Source: Flavobacterium luminosum
GTDB taxonomy: Bacteria > Bacteroidota > Bacteroidia > Flavobacteriales > Flavobacteriaceae
Direction: 5' to 3'
NCBI RefSeq assembly: GCF_023635005.1
Contig: NZ_JAMLJM010000003.1
Location: 62,001-126,000, forward strand
DNA: 64,000 bases
The stretch's first letter is position 1. Each line of letters begins with the position of its first letter. This document shows, in pieces, positions 36,208-44,943 of the stretch. Made by a program: the position numbers and the translations under genes. A model generated the notes under the pieces. It searched no databases. It was not told the DNA's origin and saw nothing but the letters and a program-made list of their open reading frames with translations.

Positions 36208-36383
36208 TATTGGTCGTTATCGTTATTTTTACTGGGAACCTTTCTGCTGAGACGCATCATTCCGTAAAACAAAAGTACAAATCCCATAATTTGTACCCAA
36301 GTATTGGATTGTTCTAAACTTTGTTGCCAAAATAAAACGCCAACAACAACCAATACCAATATGAAGATGACTATTTTTTTCAT
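36207..36383 (-). CDS. Small membrane protein, 58 residues
   Basis: This short reading frame encodes a 58-residue protein with two hydrophobic segments, IVIFILVLVVVGVLFW (about 3-18) and VQIMGFVLLFYGMMRL (about 30-45). A charged polar tail ends SKNNDNDQ. It starts at ATG 36383, and its stop codon overlaps the start of the Smr-domain gene by one base. That coupling, and clean hydrophobic segmentation, are the main evidence that it is real. The function is unknown. Confidence 0.72.
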   Translation of the reverse strand: MKKIVIFILVLVVVGVLFWQQSLEQSNTWVQIMGFVLLFYGMMRLSRKVPSKNNDNDQ

Positions 36384-36470
36384 TTCCTAAAAATTTATTC
36401 AAAAGTACAATTAAACGCCGAAGGTTTTTTATTTATGCAGATATTTTGTAAAATTGAAAAAAAATTAAAC

Positions 36471-36752
36471 ATGAAAGCAGAAGAATATATGATTCCCTGC
36501 ATGAGCAAGAAATTTTTAGGAATAGAATGTTTGGGATGCGGAACACAAAGAGCCTTGTATTTAGTATCCGAAGGAAAATTTGCAGAGGCATTTCAGATGT
36601 ATCCCGCCATATACACTCTACTACTCTTCTTTATAGTCCTGGGACTTCATTTTATCGATAAATCTAGAAGTTACAAAAAAATTATTATTCCATTAGCAAT
36701 ACTTAATGCTGTTATTATGGTTATTGCTTATTTTTATAAACAAATCAATTAA
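36471..36752 (+). CDS. DUF2752 family small membrane protein
   Basis: This is a 93-residue membrane protein with the DUF2752 hallmark: IPCMSKKFLGIECLGCGTQRAL, close to the family pattern CPxxxxxGxxCPGCGxTRA. Two or three hydrophobic helices follow (YTLLLFFIVLGLHFI and IIIPLAILNAVIMVIAYF). ATG 36471 is preferred over the upstream 36435 start since the core begins at MKAEEYMIPC. It is 23 bp upstream of the CCC-motif gene and probably cotranscribed with it. The biochemical function of the family is unknown; the conserved cysteines suggest metal binding or a redox role. Confidence 0.82.
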   Translation: MKAEEYMIPCMSKKFLGIECLGCGTQRALYLVSEGKFAEAFQMYPAIYTLLLFFIVLGLHFIDKSRSYKKIIIPLAILNAVIMVIAYFYKQIN

Positions 36753-36775
36753 AATCAAACTAAAATCATTCAATT

Positions 36776-37144
36776 ATGGAGGAAACTAACTCTCAATTTT
36801 CAAACTTTGAAGCGCAATCTCAAAAATTACCCAATGCAACAACCGTACTTGTTTTAGGTATTTTATCGATCATTACTTGCTGTTGCTATGGTGTATTAAG
36901 TCTGCTTTTGGGCGGAGTGGGCTTGTATTTAGCCAAAAAAGATACTCTAAATTATCAACAAAACCCTCAGGCTTATACCAATTATGACAACTTGAAAATT
37001 GGTAAAATCTTATGTATCATTGGAATTGTTCTTGGGGTTATTTATCTACTATATATGATTTGGATTTTGTCCGTTATTGGTCTTGATGCCTTACAGAATC
37101 CTCAACTAATAGAAGAAAGAATCCGAGAAATTACCGGACAATAA
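36776..37144 (+). CDS. CCC-motif membrane protein
   Basis: This is a 122-residue protein with two transmembrane segments: LVLGILSIITCCCYGVLSLLLGGVGLYLA (about 25-53), which carries three consecutive cysteines, and ILCIIGIVLGVIYLLYMIWIL (about 82-104). The N-terminus is Gln/Asn-rich. It resembles the DUF4190-like CCC-motif family of Flavobacteria, of unknown function. It lies directly after the DUF2752 gene and ends with a bidirectional terminator. Confidence 0.82.
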   Translation: MEETNSQFSNFEAQSQKLPNATTVLVLGILSIITCCCYGVLSLLLGGVGLYLAKKDTLNYQQNPQAYTNYDNLKIGKILCIIGIVLGVIYLLYMIWILSVIGLDALQNPQLIEERIREITGQ

Positions 37145-37155
37145 TAAACAAAAAA

Positions 37156-37190
37156 AGGCTGTCCTAGATTATAGACAGCCTCTTTTTTTT
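37156..37190. terminator. Bidirectional terminator
   Basis: AGGCTGTC (37156-37163) pairs with GACAGCCT (37174-37181), with A-run and T-run flanks. It separates the CCC-motif gene (+) from the DUF5362 gene (-). Confidence 0.87.
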
Positions 37191-37204
37191 GACATCCTTA
37201 TGTT

Positions 37205-37645
37205 CTAAAAAACAGAAGTAGCCGCAGAAAAAATACCTACTAAGAATAGTATCCCATAAATTCCAACCAGTAGTAAAGTGGCTACCCCTATGAATTTGTA
37301 ATGCGATTTAAGATTTTTAAAACCTTCTTCTAAATCTTCACTATTGTTTTCTGCAAAAGCTTTCTTCATTTTACTGGCAAAACGATACAAATACAACACC
37401 GGAAACAAATAAACTAAAGATATTCCTATGTAAAAAACAGATAGTAACGCCCCTGGAATACTCGCCGGTGTCTCCAAAGAAGACATCATAGTCCCCATAA
37501 AGATTCCTAACACGATCATTAAGCCTATAAACACAAAACCCACAATAGCCAATAAATAAGCCCATTTTGCAGTCTCTCTTAAAAATTCTTTGGATTGATT
37601 GCTTAAATGCAATTCAAAGTTTTCAAATGAAGATGATTCTTCCAT
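37205..37645 (-). CDS. DUF5362-like membrane protein
   Basis: This is a 146-residue protein with four predicted membrane helices: AYLLAIVGFVFIGLMIVLGIFMGTMM, LLSVFYIGISLVYLFPVLYLYRFA, and IGVATLLLVGIYGILFLVGIFSA, with the first long one probably two helices. A short acidic N-terminus (MEESSSFENFELHLSNQ) precedes them. It resembles DUF5362 proteins, which have no assigned role. It is convergent with the CCC-motif gene and lies 36 bp downstream of rocD. Confidence 0.78.
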   Translation of the reverse strand: MEESSSFENFELHLSNQSKEFLRETAKWAYLLAIVGFVFIGLMIVLGIFMGTMMSSLETPASIPGALLSVFYIGISLVYLFPVLYLYRFASKMKKAFAENNSEDLEEGFKNLKSHYKFIGVATLLLVGIYGILFLVGIFSAATSVF

Positions 37646-37681
37646 AAATAGTTAGTTTGTTTAGTTTGTAGTTTATTTTTA

Positions 37682-38959
37682 TTATTCAAATTCTTTCAAA
37701 GTCCCGGTAATAATTGAAATACATTCTTGTAATTGTGTTTCATTCATTACTAAAGGTGGTGCAAAACGAATTATATTTCCATGAGTTGGCTTAGCCAGCA
37801 ATCCGTTTTCTGCAAGTTTCAAACAAATATTCCAAGCTGTATCACTATCTTCCGAATCGTTAATTACAATAGCATTCAACAATCCTTTACCACGAACTAA
37901 AGTTGCAATACTAGAGGTTTGAATGTATTTCTCTAATTCTGAACGGAAAATTTCCCCTAGTTTTCGCGCATTTTGAGCAAGATTTTCTTCAGAAACCACC
38001 TCTAAGGCAGCCATAGCTACTGCTGCAGCCACAGGATTTCCTCCAAAGGTTGAACCGTGTTGCCCGGGTTTGATCACATTCATAATAGCATCATTTGCCA
38101 AAACTGCCGAAACAGGATAAGCACCTCCTGATAATGCTTTTCCTAAAATTAAAATATCAGGTTGTACGTAGGTTTCTTGCTTTTCGCATGCTTTTTCACA
38201 ATTACAATTACCACAAACGGCTAATAAAGAGCCGGTTCTGGCAATTCCTGTTTGAACTTCATCCGCAATAAACAAAACATTGTGCTTCTCACATAACGCT
38301 TTGGCTTTAGATAAATAATCATCAGAAGGAACATAAACACCCGCTTCTCCCTGAATAGGTTCTACTAAAAAACCTGCAATATTTGGTGAAGAAGTGATGG
38401 CTTTTTCTAAAGCTTCAATGTCGTCATACGCTATTTTGATAAATCCTTGGGTGTAGGGCCCAAAATTTTTACGGGCATTTTCATCGTTAGAAAAAGAAAT
38501 AATCGTTGTAGTTCTTCCGTGAAAATTATTTTCACAAACAATAATCTGCGCTTCGTTTTCGTGAATTCCTTTTTTTTCATACGCCCATTTTCTACAAATC
38601 TTCAAAGCTGTTTCTACGGCTTCAGCTCCGGTATTCATGGGTAATACTTTATCGAATCCGAAATAATGGGTAACAAATTGTTCGTAAACCCCTAATTTAT
38701 CGTTGTAAAAAGCTCGTGAAGTAAGCGTTAAAGTTTGCGCCTGCTCTATCATAGCTCCTACAATTTTAGGATGACAATGTCCTTGATTTACTGCCGAATA
38801 AGCCGACAAAAAATCGTAGTATTTTTTTCCTTCTACATCCCACACATAAACACCATCTCCTTTACTCAGAACCACTGGTAATGGATGATAATTGTGTGCT
38901 CCGTGTTTGTCTTCTAATGCAATCGCTTTGGCTGAACTTAATTTTTCTAAAACTGCCAT
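37682..38959 (-). CDS. rocD: Ornithine--oxo-acid transaminase
   Basis: This PLP-dependent class III aminotransferase converts ornithine and 2-oxoglutarate to glutamate-5-semialdehyde and glutamate. From ATG 38959 it has 425 residues ([30 protein letters not shown]); the start at 38992 adds 11 atypical residues. Motifs are [41 protein letters not shown] (PLP Asp), and [17 protein letters not shown] with the Schiff-base Lys. Near residues 246-260 there is a cysteine-rich insert, [14 protein letters not shown], placed after the usual TG-LLA segment. No arginase or proline genes adjoin it. Confidence 0.93.
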   Translation of the reverse strand: MAVLEKLSSAKAIALEDKHGAHNYHPLPVVLSKGDGVYVWDVEGKKYYDFLSAYSAVNQGHCHPKIVGAMIEQAQTLTLTSRAFYNDKLGVYEQFVTHYFGFDKVLPMNTGAEAVETALKICRKWAYEKKGIHENEAQIIVCENNFHGRTTTIISFSNDENARKNFGPYTQGFIKIAYDDIEALEKAITSSPNIAGFLVEPIQGEAGVYVPSDDYLSKAKALCEKHNVLFIADEVQTGIARTGSLLAVCGNCNCEKACEKQETYVQPDILILGKALSGGAYPVSAVLANDAIMNVIKPGQHGSTFGGNPVAAAVAMAALEVVSEENLAQNARKLGEIFRSELEKYIQTSSIATLVRGKGLLNAIVINDSEDSDTAWNICLKLAENGLLAKPTHGNIIRFAPPLVMNETQLQECISIITGTLKEFE

Positions 38960-39149
38960 GGTAATAATTTTTTTTGATTGGTAAAATCGCAATTCCTACT
39001 TGTGGAGAGAAATCATCCATATTTTCTTCAAAAGTACAAATACCAAATTACAAAAACTCAATATTCTACAATCTTTAATTCCGCAAAAAAAAATAAACTT
39101 CTTAAAATTAGACTGCCCTTTTTATTTTAAATCAAGTTCTCTGCTTCAA

Positions 39150-39689
39150 CTATTCGTCGTACATTTCTAAGAGTTTCACCACAGTATTCCAATTTCGAAT
39201 CGTTGCGGTTACATTTAGTTTTTTTTCTATATATTTTTGATCGAAACGAGTTTTTCCGGCACCTACAGCATATTTGATATAAATTCTGTTACTATCAATA
39301 ATTGCTTCATCGGGTTTTACCTGACTCATTTTAAGCTCATGAATACTATTTGAATTCAGTTCTTTAGAAACAAAAGTGAAGTACAATTTTTTGGTATCGG
39401 CTTCTTTTTCTTTCAAATAAGGATTGTTTTGCAGACAGGCCTCCAAATCTTTTTTTCCAATGACAATCACAGGAACATCAAATCCTAACTCTTTAAAAAT
39501 CTCTTGTTTGATTTTAAAACCTACACTTGGCCCATGTTCTTCATCCGTATCTACAAAAACATTTCCCGACTGAATATAGGTTTTCACGTTTGTAAAACCT
39601 GCTTTTTCCAGCAATTCTTTTAAGACATCCATTTTAATCATATTGTGTCCGGAAACATTAATACCGCGAAGAAGAGCAAGGTGCGTCAT
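39150..39689 (-). CDS. DUF1697 domain-containing protein
   Basis: This is a 179-residue protein of the DUF1697 family. The signature MTHLALLRGINVSGHNMIKMDVLKELLEKAGF is followed by NVKTYIQSGNVFVD and a C-terminal NWNTVVKLLEM, all typical of the family. ATG 39689 (MTHL) is preferred over 39734, which adds 15 residues. The function is unknown. It is divergent from rlmD with about 140 bp between the starts. Confidence 0.88.
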   Translation of the reverse strand: MTHLALLRGINVSGHNMIKMDVLKELLEKAGFTNVKTYIQSGNVFVDTDEEHGPSVGFKIKQEIFKELGFDVPVIVIGKKDLEACLQNNPYLKEKEADTKKLYFTFVSKELNSNSIHELKMSQVKPDEAIIDSNRIYIKYAVGAGKTRFDQKYIEKKLNVTATIRNWNTVVKLLEMYDE

Positions 39690-39818
39690 AGGTTTATGAA
39701 TTTTAAGCCACGAATTACGAAAAATAATAGGCAACTCGCAAATAAATGCTCACTATTTCACTTTTTGATTTACAATAAACTTCTAATTTCGAAGCTCCTA
39801 TTTCTAACATCATATTCT

Positions 39819-39826
39819 TATATTTG
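39819..39826 (+). promoter_or_regulatory. -7 box of rlmD, only 4 nt before the ATG
   Basis: TATATTTG, a perfect TAnnTTTG, ends at 39826; the ATG is at 39831. If this box is used, the transcript would start at or next to the start codon. Confidence 0.45.
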
Positions 39827-39830
39827 CGGC

Positions 39831-41243
39831 ATGGGAAGAAAACAAACAAAAAAAGTCGTATTCGAAAACGTAAAAGTCCTTGATGCAGGTGCTAAAGGCG
39901 TATCGGTAGCAAAAGCTCCGGAAGGTCAGGTAATTTTTATACCCAATGTTGTTCCGGGTGATGTGGTTGATGTGCAAACTTTCAAGAAAAGAAAATCTTA
40001 TTTTGAAGGAAAAGCCATAAAATTTCATAGTTTTTCCGAACATCGTGTCGATCCGATTTGCGAACATTTTGGAGTTTGCGGCGGTTGCAAATGGCAAAAT
40101 ATGACCTACAGTCAACAATTATTTTACAAAAACCAAGAAGTCTTCAATAATTTAAAACGAATCGGTAAAATTGAATTGCCGGAATTCGAACCTATTTTAG
40201 GTTCCGAGAAACAGTTTTTCTATCGCAATAAAATGGAGTTTGGTTTTTCTTCTTCTCGATGGATGACTCAGGAAGAAGTGGAAAGCGGTGCTGAATTGGA
40301 CAATAAAAATGCCGTAGGTTTTCATATTCCAAAAATGTGGGATAAAATTCTGGACATCAAAAGATGTCATTTACAGCAGGATCCTTCTAACGATATCCGT
40401 AATGAAATCCGACGATTTGCCAATGAAAACGGATTGTCTTTTTTCAATCCCAGAAATCATGAGGGTTTATTAAGAACGCTGATGATTCGTACCGCATCGA
40501 CCGGTGAATTAATGGTTTTAATCCAATTTTTTGATAACAACAAAAAAGAAATTGAATTGATGATGAATTTTCTGGCGGAACGCTTCCCGGAAATCACTTC
40601 ATTGCAATATGTAATCAATCAAAAAGCTAACGATACACTTTATGACCAAGATATAATTTTGTTCAAAGGAAGAGATTATATTTTAGAAGAAATGGAAGGG
40701 TTGAGTTTCAGCATTAATGCTAAATCTTTTTATCAAACCAACTCGGAACAAGCGTATGAATTGTACTCAATCACCAGAGATTTTGCTGGTTTAACCGGAA
40801 ATGAATTGGTGTATGATTTATATACTGGAACGGGAACCATTGCGCAATTCGTTTCTAAAAAAGCTAAAAAGGTAATTGGTGTAGAAGCTGTTCCTGAAGC
40901 TATTGCTGATGCTAAAGAAAATGCCAAACGAAATAATATAACCAACTGCGAATTTTTTGTTGGAGACATGAAAAATGTCTTTAATGACGAATTTATTAGT
41001 GCTCACGGTCATCCCGACGTAATTATTACCGACCCTCCTCGTGATGGAATGCATGCTGACGTTGTGAAACAAATATTGAGTATTGCTCCTCAAAAAGTGG
41101 TCTATGTGAGTTGTAATTCAGCTACACAAGCCAGAGATTTGGCTCTAATGGATGAATTGTACAAAGTAACACGTGTGCGCCCTGTTGATATGTTCCCACA
41201 AACGCATCATGTAGAAAATGTTGTACTTTTGGAAAAGAGATAA
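39831..41243 (+). CDS. rlmD: 23S rRNA (uracil-1939-C5)-methyltransferase family
   Basis: This is a 470-residue TrmA/RumA-type SAM-dependent methyltransferase. An N-terminal TRAM domain (VFENVKVLDAGAKGVSVAKAPEGQVIFIP) precedes the [4Fe-4S] cysteines CEHFGVCGGCKWQ; the fold continues with YDLYTGTGTIAQF (SAM site), IITDPPRDGMH, and the nucleophile Cys in VVYVSCNSATQARDL. These support methylation of U in rRNA; RlmD versus RlmCD is not settled. The start MGRKQTKK was chosen because the frame upstream crosses the divergent gene. Two lipoprotein/secreted genes follow closely. Confidence 0.92.
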   Translation: MGRKQTKKVVFENVKVLDAGAKGVSVAKAPEGQVIFIPNVVPGDVVDVQTFKKRKSYFEGKAIKFHSFSEHRVDPICEHFGVCGGCKWQNMTYSQQLFYKNQEVFNNLKRIGKIELPEFEPILGSEKQFFYRNKMEFGFSSSRWMTQEEVESGAELDNKNAVGFHIPKMWDKILDIKRCHLQQDPSNDIRNEIRRFANENGLSFFNPRNHEGLLRTLMIRTASTGELMVLIQFFDNNKKEIELMMNFLAERFPEITSLQYVINQKANDTLYDQDIILFKGRDYILEEMEGLSFSINAKSFYQTNSEQAYELYSITRDFAGLTGNELVYDLYTGTGTIAQFVSKKAKKVIGVEAVPEAIADAKENAKRNNITNCEFFVGDMKNVFNDEFISAHGHPDVIITDPPRDGMHADVVKQILSIAPQKVVYVSCNSATQARDLALMDELYKVTRVRPVDMFPQTHHVENVVLLEKR

Positions 41244-41252
41244 ATTCGTGAT

Positions 41253-41789
41253 ATGAAAAAGATTTTATTTGTCATAGTCTTTGTTTTCAGCATTGTTTCG
41301 TTGTGGAATTGCGAAAAAGACGATATTTGTGAAGAAGGTACACCTACTACCCCACAATTAGTGATTGAATTTTACGACAACAACAATCCCACAGCACTCA
41401 AATCGGTGAGTAATTTAAAAGTGATTGCAGATGGAGAACCCAACGGTATTGTATTTGATGCATCGGCTACGGACAACACGAAATACCATTTTAATGGGTC
41501 TAAGTTGAAAATTCCTTTGAAAACGATACAAGATTTCACTAATTATTCTTTTACTCTCAACGATGGCAATGCTATAACTTCTTTAATTAATGAAGATAAA
41601 ATTGCTATTAATTATACTCGAAACGACATTTATATTTCTAGAGCCTGTGGATTTAAAACAGTCTTTACGCTAAATGATTCCAACGGGGTTGTCTTAAATG
41701 CTGACGCGAACAATTGGATCAAAGAAATAGCAGTACAAACCAATGCAATAACAACCGAAAATGAAGTTCATGTTAAAATATTCTTTTAG
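41253..41789 (+). CDS. DUF6452-like lipoprotein
   Basis: This is a 178-residue lipoprotein (MKKILFVIVFVFSIVSLWNC, Cys 20) starting 9 bp after rlmD. The mature sequence DDICEEGTPTTPQLVIEFYDNNNP and the late ISRACGFKTVFTL contain further cysteines that could pair. It matches what I recall of the DUF6452 family in Flavobacteria, of unknown function. It overlaps the next gene by 29 bp, so the pair is translationally linked; both products are exported, which suggests a shared envelope role. Confidence 0.78.
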   Translation: MKKILFVIVFVFSIVSLWNCEKDDICEEGTPTTPQLVIEFYDNNNPTALKSVSNLKVIADGEPNGIVFDASATDNTKYHFNGSKLKIPLKTIQDFTNYSFTLNDGNAITSLINEDKIAINYTRNDIYISRACGFKTVFTLNDSNGVVLNADANNWIKEIAVQTNAITTENEVHVKIFF

Positions 41790-42492
41790 TCTGTTACTCA
41801 TCTTTTTTTCTTTGGCTATCAAGGCTCAAGAAAAGACTAAAGATACTATCATAAAAACAGAAAGATATGGTTTGCGTTTGGGTGCCGATGTTTCCAAATT
41901 GGCTCGAACTCTTTACGATAAAGACTATAAAGGACTAGAATTGGTAGGAGATTATCGATTAACCAAAAAAATGTATTTGGCAGCTGAAATCGGAAATGAG
42001 AATAAAACAACTGATGATGATCAATTAAACTTTACTACCAAAGGAAGTTACCTGAAGATAGGTCCTGAATGGAATTTTTATCAAAACTGGCTCGATATGG
42101 AAAATATGATCCATTTGGGTTTTAGATATGGTATTGGTTCTTTCAGTCAGGAATTAAACAGTTATAAAATTTACGACACCTCTGGATATTTTCCTCCAGC
42201 CTCTGATGTTATTTCAGGAAAAAAATATGATGGCTTATCAGCTCATTGGACGGAAGTTGCCGCGGGAATAAAAGCAGAAATATTCAATAATTTCTTTGCT
42301 GGATTTAGCTTCAGATTAAATTACTTGGTCACCGATACTAAACCGGATAATTTTGATAATTTATACATCCCAGGATTTAATAGAACTTACGGCGGAAAAT
42401 TTGGGGTTGGATGGAACTACACCCTTAGTTATTTCATTCCTTTGTATAAAAAGACAAACACAAAGTCAACAATTACAAATCCGAAGAAATAA
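41761..42492 (+). CDS. DUF6048-like outer-membrane beta-barrel protein
   Basis: This is a 243-residue exported protein with signal peptide MLKYSFSLLLIFFSLAIKAQ if started at the second ATG (41770), or three residues longer from 41761. The mature part has barrel-like strands: YGLRLGADVSKLAR, GLELVGDYRLTKKMYLAAEIG, YLKIGPEWNFY, MIHLGFRYGIGSF, and a final GGKFGVGWNYTLSYFIPLY. It is the partner of the preceding lipoprotein gene, overlapping it, as in other Flavobacteria (DUF6452-DUF6048 pair, from memory). The function is unknown. Confidence 0.8.
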   Translation: MKFMLKYSFSLLLIFFSLAIKAQEKTKDTIIKTERYGLRLGADVSKLARTLYDKDYKGLELVGDYRLTKKMYLAAEIGNENKTTDDDQLNFTTKGSYLKIGPEWNFYQNWLDMENMIHLGFRYGIGSFSQELNSYKIYDTSGYFPPASDVISGKKYDGLSAHWTEVAAGIKAEIFNNFFAGFSFRLNYLVTDTKPDNFDNLYIPGFNRTYGGKFGVGWNYTLSYFIPLYKKTNTKSTITNPKK

Positions 42493-42511
42493 ATAAAAAT
42501 ATATCTAAAAA

Positions 42512-42547
42512 AAAAGCGCCGAATTGTTCAGACAACTCGGCGCTTTT
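42512..42547. terminator. Bidirectional terminator
   Basis: AAAAGCGCCGA (42512-42522) and TCGGCGCTTTT (42537-42547) form an 11-bp stem between the rlmD operon (+) and the 42560-42793 gene (-). Confidence 0.9.
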
Positions 42548-42559
42548 ACTATTTGAAAC

Positions 42560-42793
42560 TTATTTTAATTCTTTCAAACCTTTAACAAAAATCCATTTCA
42601 TAAAAAGTTTTTCACCTTCTCTAGTTGAAACCGTTTGAAATTTAGGTGCTAGGATAGTTCCCACTACAAAAGCTGTTAATGGAATCCACCAACCTTCTAA
42701 ATTAGTATAGTTTCCTATTAGATATCTTGCAGTAAAAAAGAATACTGCAAAACCTAAAAAATTATAAATAAATGCTTTCGTTTTCTTATTCAT
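42560..42793 (-). CDS. Small two-helix membrane protein, function unknown
   Basis: This is a 77-residue protein with two hydrophobic helices, FIYNFLGFAVFFFTARYLIG (about 8-27) and WWIPLTAFVVGTILAPKF (about 35-52), and a basic tail ending MKWIFVKGLKELK. The terminator just downstream and a clean ATG support it as a real gene. It lies 84 bp downstream of the THUMP methyltransferase gene on the same strand. I do not recognise a named family. Confidence 0.7.
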   Translation of the reverse strand: MNKKTKAFIYNFLGFAVFFFTARYLIGNYTNLEGWWIPLTAFVVGTILAPKFQTVSTREGEKLFMKWIFVKGLKELK

Positions 42794-42877
42794 AGTTCAT
42801 TTTTTTATCAATTTCTAGATATTATTTTTTGCAAAGAAGCTCTTAAACTTCAAATCTACAAAATACTAAAAACTGAA

Positions 42878-44047
42878 TTATTGTACGTTATTTTGCTCTT
42901 GAAATTTTGTTCTTTTACTTCCTTCGTACATTTCATATTTCACGAAACGTGCCTCTAGTTTACCGTTAAATAATTTAATTTTTCGGGAAGGTTTTAATCC
43001 AACATATTTCAAAGCTTCCAAATTAGCGGTAATAAACCAAGCATTCGTATTTGGATAACTTTGCTTTAAGGTATCGCCCAATTCTCTGTAAAAGCGTTCC
43101 AAATGAATATCTAAACGCTCTCCATACGGCGGATTAAATACCATGTGCAACGGACCTTTATTTTCTTTCTCGGTTTCAAAAAAGTTACGTTCTGAAATTT
43201 TCACATACTCATCCAAATTTGCATTTCGGATATTATCTTTCGCTTTCATGACAGCACTTGGTGCTTTGTCGTAACCGGTGATGGTGTAATGAAATTCACG
43301 AACCTTTTTCATTAAAGAATCCATAATTTGATCAAACAAATCATTATCCCAATCGTTCCATTTTTCAAAAGCAAATTCTTTACGATTAATATTCGCTGGA
43401 ATATTACAAGCAATCATAGCCGCTTCGGCCAAAATTGTTCCAGAACCACACATAGGATCTAAAAAGTCGCAACTTCCGTCCCATCCAGACAACAATAACA
43501 TACCTGCTGCCAAAACTTCGTTGATAGGTGCAATATTGGTCGCTGTTTTATATCCTCTTTGATGCAAAGAAACTCCAGAGGAATCCAATGAAACAGAACA
43601 TTGATCGCGGTCAATGTGAATGTTAATTCTTAAATCTGGGTAATCTTTATCGATACTCGGACGAGCGCCAAATTTAGACTTAAACTGATCCACTATAGCA
43701 TCCTTACATTTTTGAGCCACAAACTGTGAATGCTTGAAATTATCAGAATGTACCGTAGTATCAATAACAAACGTCTGATTCGAATTCAAATATTTAGACC
43801 AATCTATACCCTGAATTCCTTTATACAAACTCGCTTCGTTAAAAGCTCTGAAATTATAAATAGGTTTTAATATTTTTAAAGCTGTGCGTAATGCCAAATT
43901 GGCTTTATACATAAACCCTTTATCGCCAACAAAACTGACCATACGGGTACCAATTTCAACTTGTTGTGCTCCTAATTGTTGTAATTCTTTTGCAAGAATT
44001 TCTTCAAAGCCAAAAAGCGTTTTGGCTATCATTTTAAAATTTTCCAT
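42878..44047 (-). CDS. THUMP-domain class I RNA methyltransferase (RlmL/YpsC-like)
   Basis: This is a 389-residue protein with an N-terminal ferredoxin-like/THUMP region (MIAKTLFGFEEILAKELQQLGAQ; INIHIDRDQCSVSLDSSG) and a C-terminal UPF0020-type methyltransferase. The latter includes NEVLAAGMLLLSGW, the SAM loop FLDPMCGSGTILAEAA, and NPPYGERLD, the NPPY motif of base N-methyltransferases. It is predicted to make m2G in 23S rRNA, like the RlmL N-terminal half; the target is not proven. ATG 44047 (MENFKM) was used; 44032 is possible. It is divergent from another methyltransferase. Confidence 0.9.
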   Translation of the reverse strand: MENFKMIAKTLFGFEEILAKELQQLGAQQVEIGTRMVSFVGDKGFMYKANLALRTALKILKPIYNFRAFNEASLYKGIQGIDWSKYLNSNQTFVIDTTVHSDNFKHSQFVAQKCKDAIVDQFKSKFGARPSIDKDYPDLRINIHIDRDQCSVSLDSSGVSLHQRGYKTATNIAPINEVLAAGMLLLSGWDGSCDFLDPMCGSGTILAEAAMIACNIPANINRKEFAFEKWNDWDNDLFDQIMDSLMKKVREFHYTITGYDKAPSAVMKAKDNIRNANLDEYVKISERNFFETEKENKGPLHMVFNPPYGERLDIHLERFYRELGDTLKQSYPNTNAWFITANLEALKYVGLKPSRKIKLFNGKLEARFVKYEMYEGSKRTKFQEQNNVQ

Positions 44048-44098
44048 TTTTTCTACCTCAATATACCATAGCAATTGCAATGAAAATATTTTTAACTA

Positions 44099-44131
44099 TT
44101 GAATTGCATCGGCAAAAATACTTTAAATTTG
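44099..44131 (+). promoter_or_regulatory. Promoter of the 44149 methyltransferase gene
   Basis: TTG at 44099-44101 (N22) or 44104-44106 (N17) precedes TAAATTTG (44124-44131), a perfect match to the Bacteroidota consensus. The ATG follows 17 nt later and fixes the start at 44149. Confidence 0.65.
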
Positions 44132-44148
44132 CCTTTTTATTTAGAAAA

Positions 44149-44892
44149 ATGTCAGAAAACAACAATACACAAACAGAGAATTGGTTCGAAACTTGGTTCA
44201 ATTCTCCCTATTATCATATTCTTTACAAAGACCGAGACCAAACCGAAGCAGAACACTTCATGGATAATCTTACCCATTATCTGAATTTGCCTGATGACGC
44301 AAAAATATTAGATCTTGCTTGCGGCAAAGGACGTCATGCTATCTATTTAAACCAATTAGGGTATGATGTAACCGGTATCGATTTGTCTGAAAATAGCATC
44401 GCAGAAGCTTCAAAATTCAGTAATGAAAAATTGCATTTCAAAGTGCATGACATGCGTGTTCATACGGAAGAAAAATACGATGCGGTTTTTAATTTATTTA
44501 CCAGTTTTGGATATTTTGAAAATGAAGAAGACAATTTTAAGACTTTACTAGCTATTAAAGAGAGTTTAAACGAGTATGGTTTTGCGGTAATCGATTTTAT
44601 GAATGCTAATTATGTTATCAATAATTTAGTCCCTGAAGAGGTAAAAACGGTTGATGGTATTGATTTTAACATCCAACGTTATGTTCGTGATGGACACATT
44701 TTCAAAGAAATCAAATTTGAAGCTCAAGGACAAAAATTTCATTTTATGGAAAAAGTAAGAGCTTTGACTTTAACCGATTTTGAACAAATGATGGAAAAAG
44801 CAGGTATTTTCCTTTTGGATATCTTTGGAGATTATAAATTACGAAAATTTTTAAAGAATGATTCTGAACGCTTGATTATGATTTTCAAATAA
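44149..44892 (+). CDS. Class I SAM-dependent methyltransferase
   Basis: This 247-residue enzyme starts MSENNNTQTENWFETWFNSPYYHILY. It carries SAM-binding motif I ILDLACGKGRHAIYL (residues about 56-70), an acidic motif II (VTGIDLSENSI), and YDAVFNLFTSFGYF. The fold fits the Methyltransf_25/11 group acting on small molecules or lipids; no substrate can be named. The start is set by the promoter box 17 nt upstream. It is divergent from the THUMP methyltransferase and is followed 51 bp later by the ZIP transporter. Confidence 0.85.
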   Translation: MSENNNTQTENWFETWFNSPYYHILYKDRDQTEAEHFMDNLTHYLNLPDDAKILDLACGKGRHAIYLNQLGYDVTGIDLSENSIAEASKFSNEKLHFKVHDMRVHTEEKYDAVFNLFTSFGYFENEEDNFKTLLAIKESLNEYGFAVIDFMNANYVINNLVPEEVKTVDGIDFNIQRYVRDGHIFKEIKFEAQGQKFHFMEKVRALTLTDFEQMMEKAGIFLLDIFGDYKLRKFLKNDSERLIMIFK

Positions 44893-44943
44893 TCTAAATC
44901 GAAAAATTCACAACCATCATAACCCATAGTTGATTATCTTTTT

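Noticed and set aside
40733..41093. Minus-strand ORFs inside rlmD
   Set aside because: They are shadows of a well-supported gene on the other strand, with no recognisable domains.
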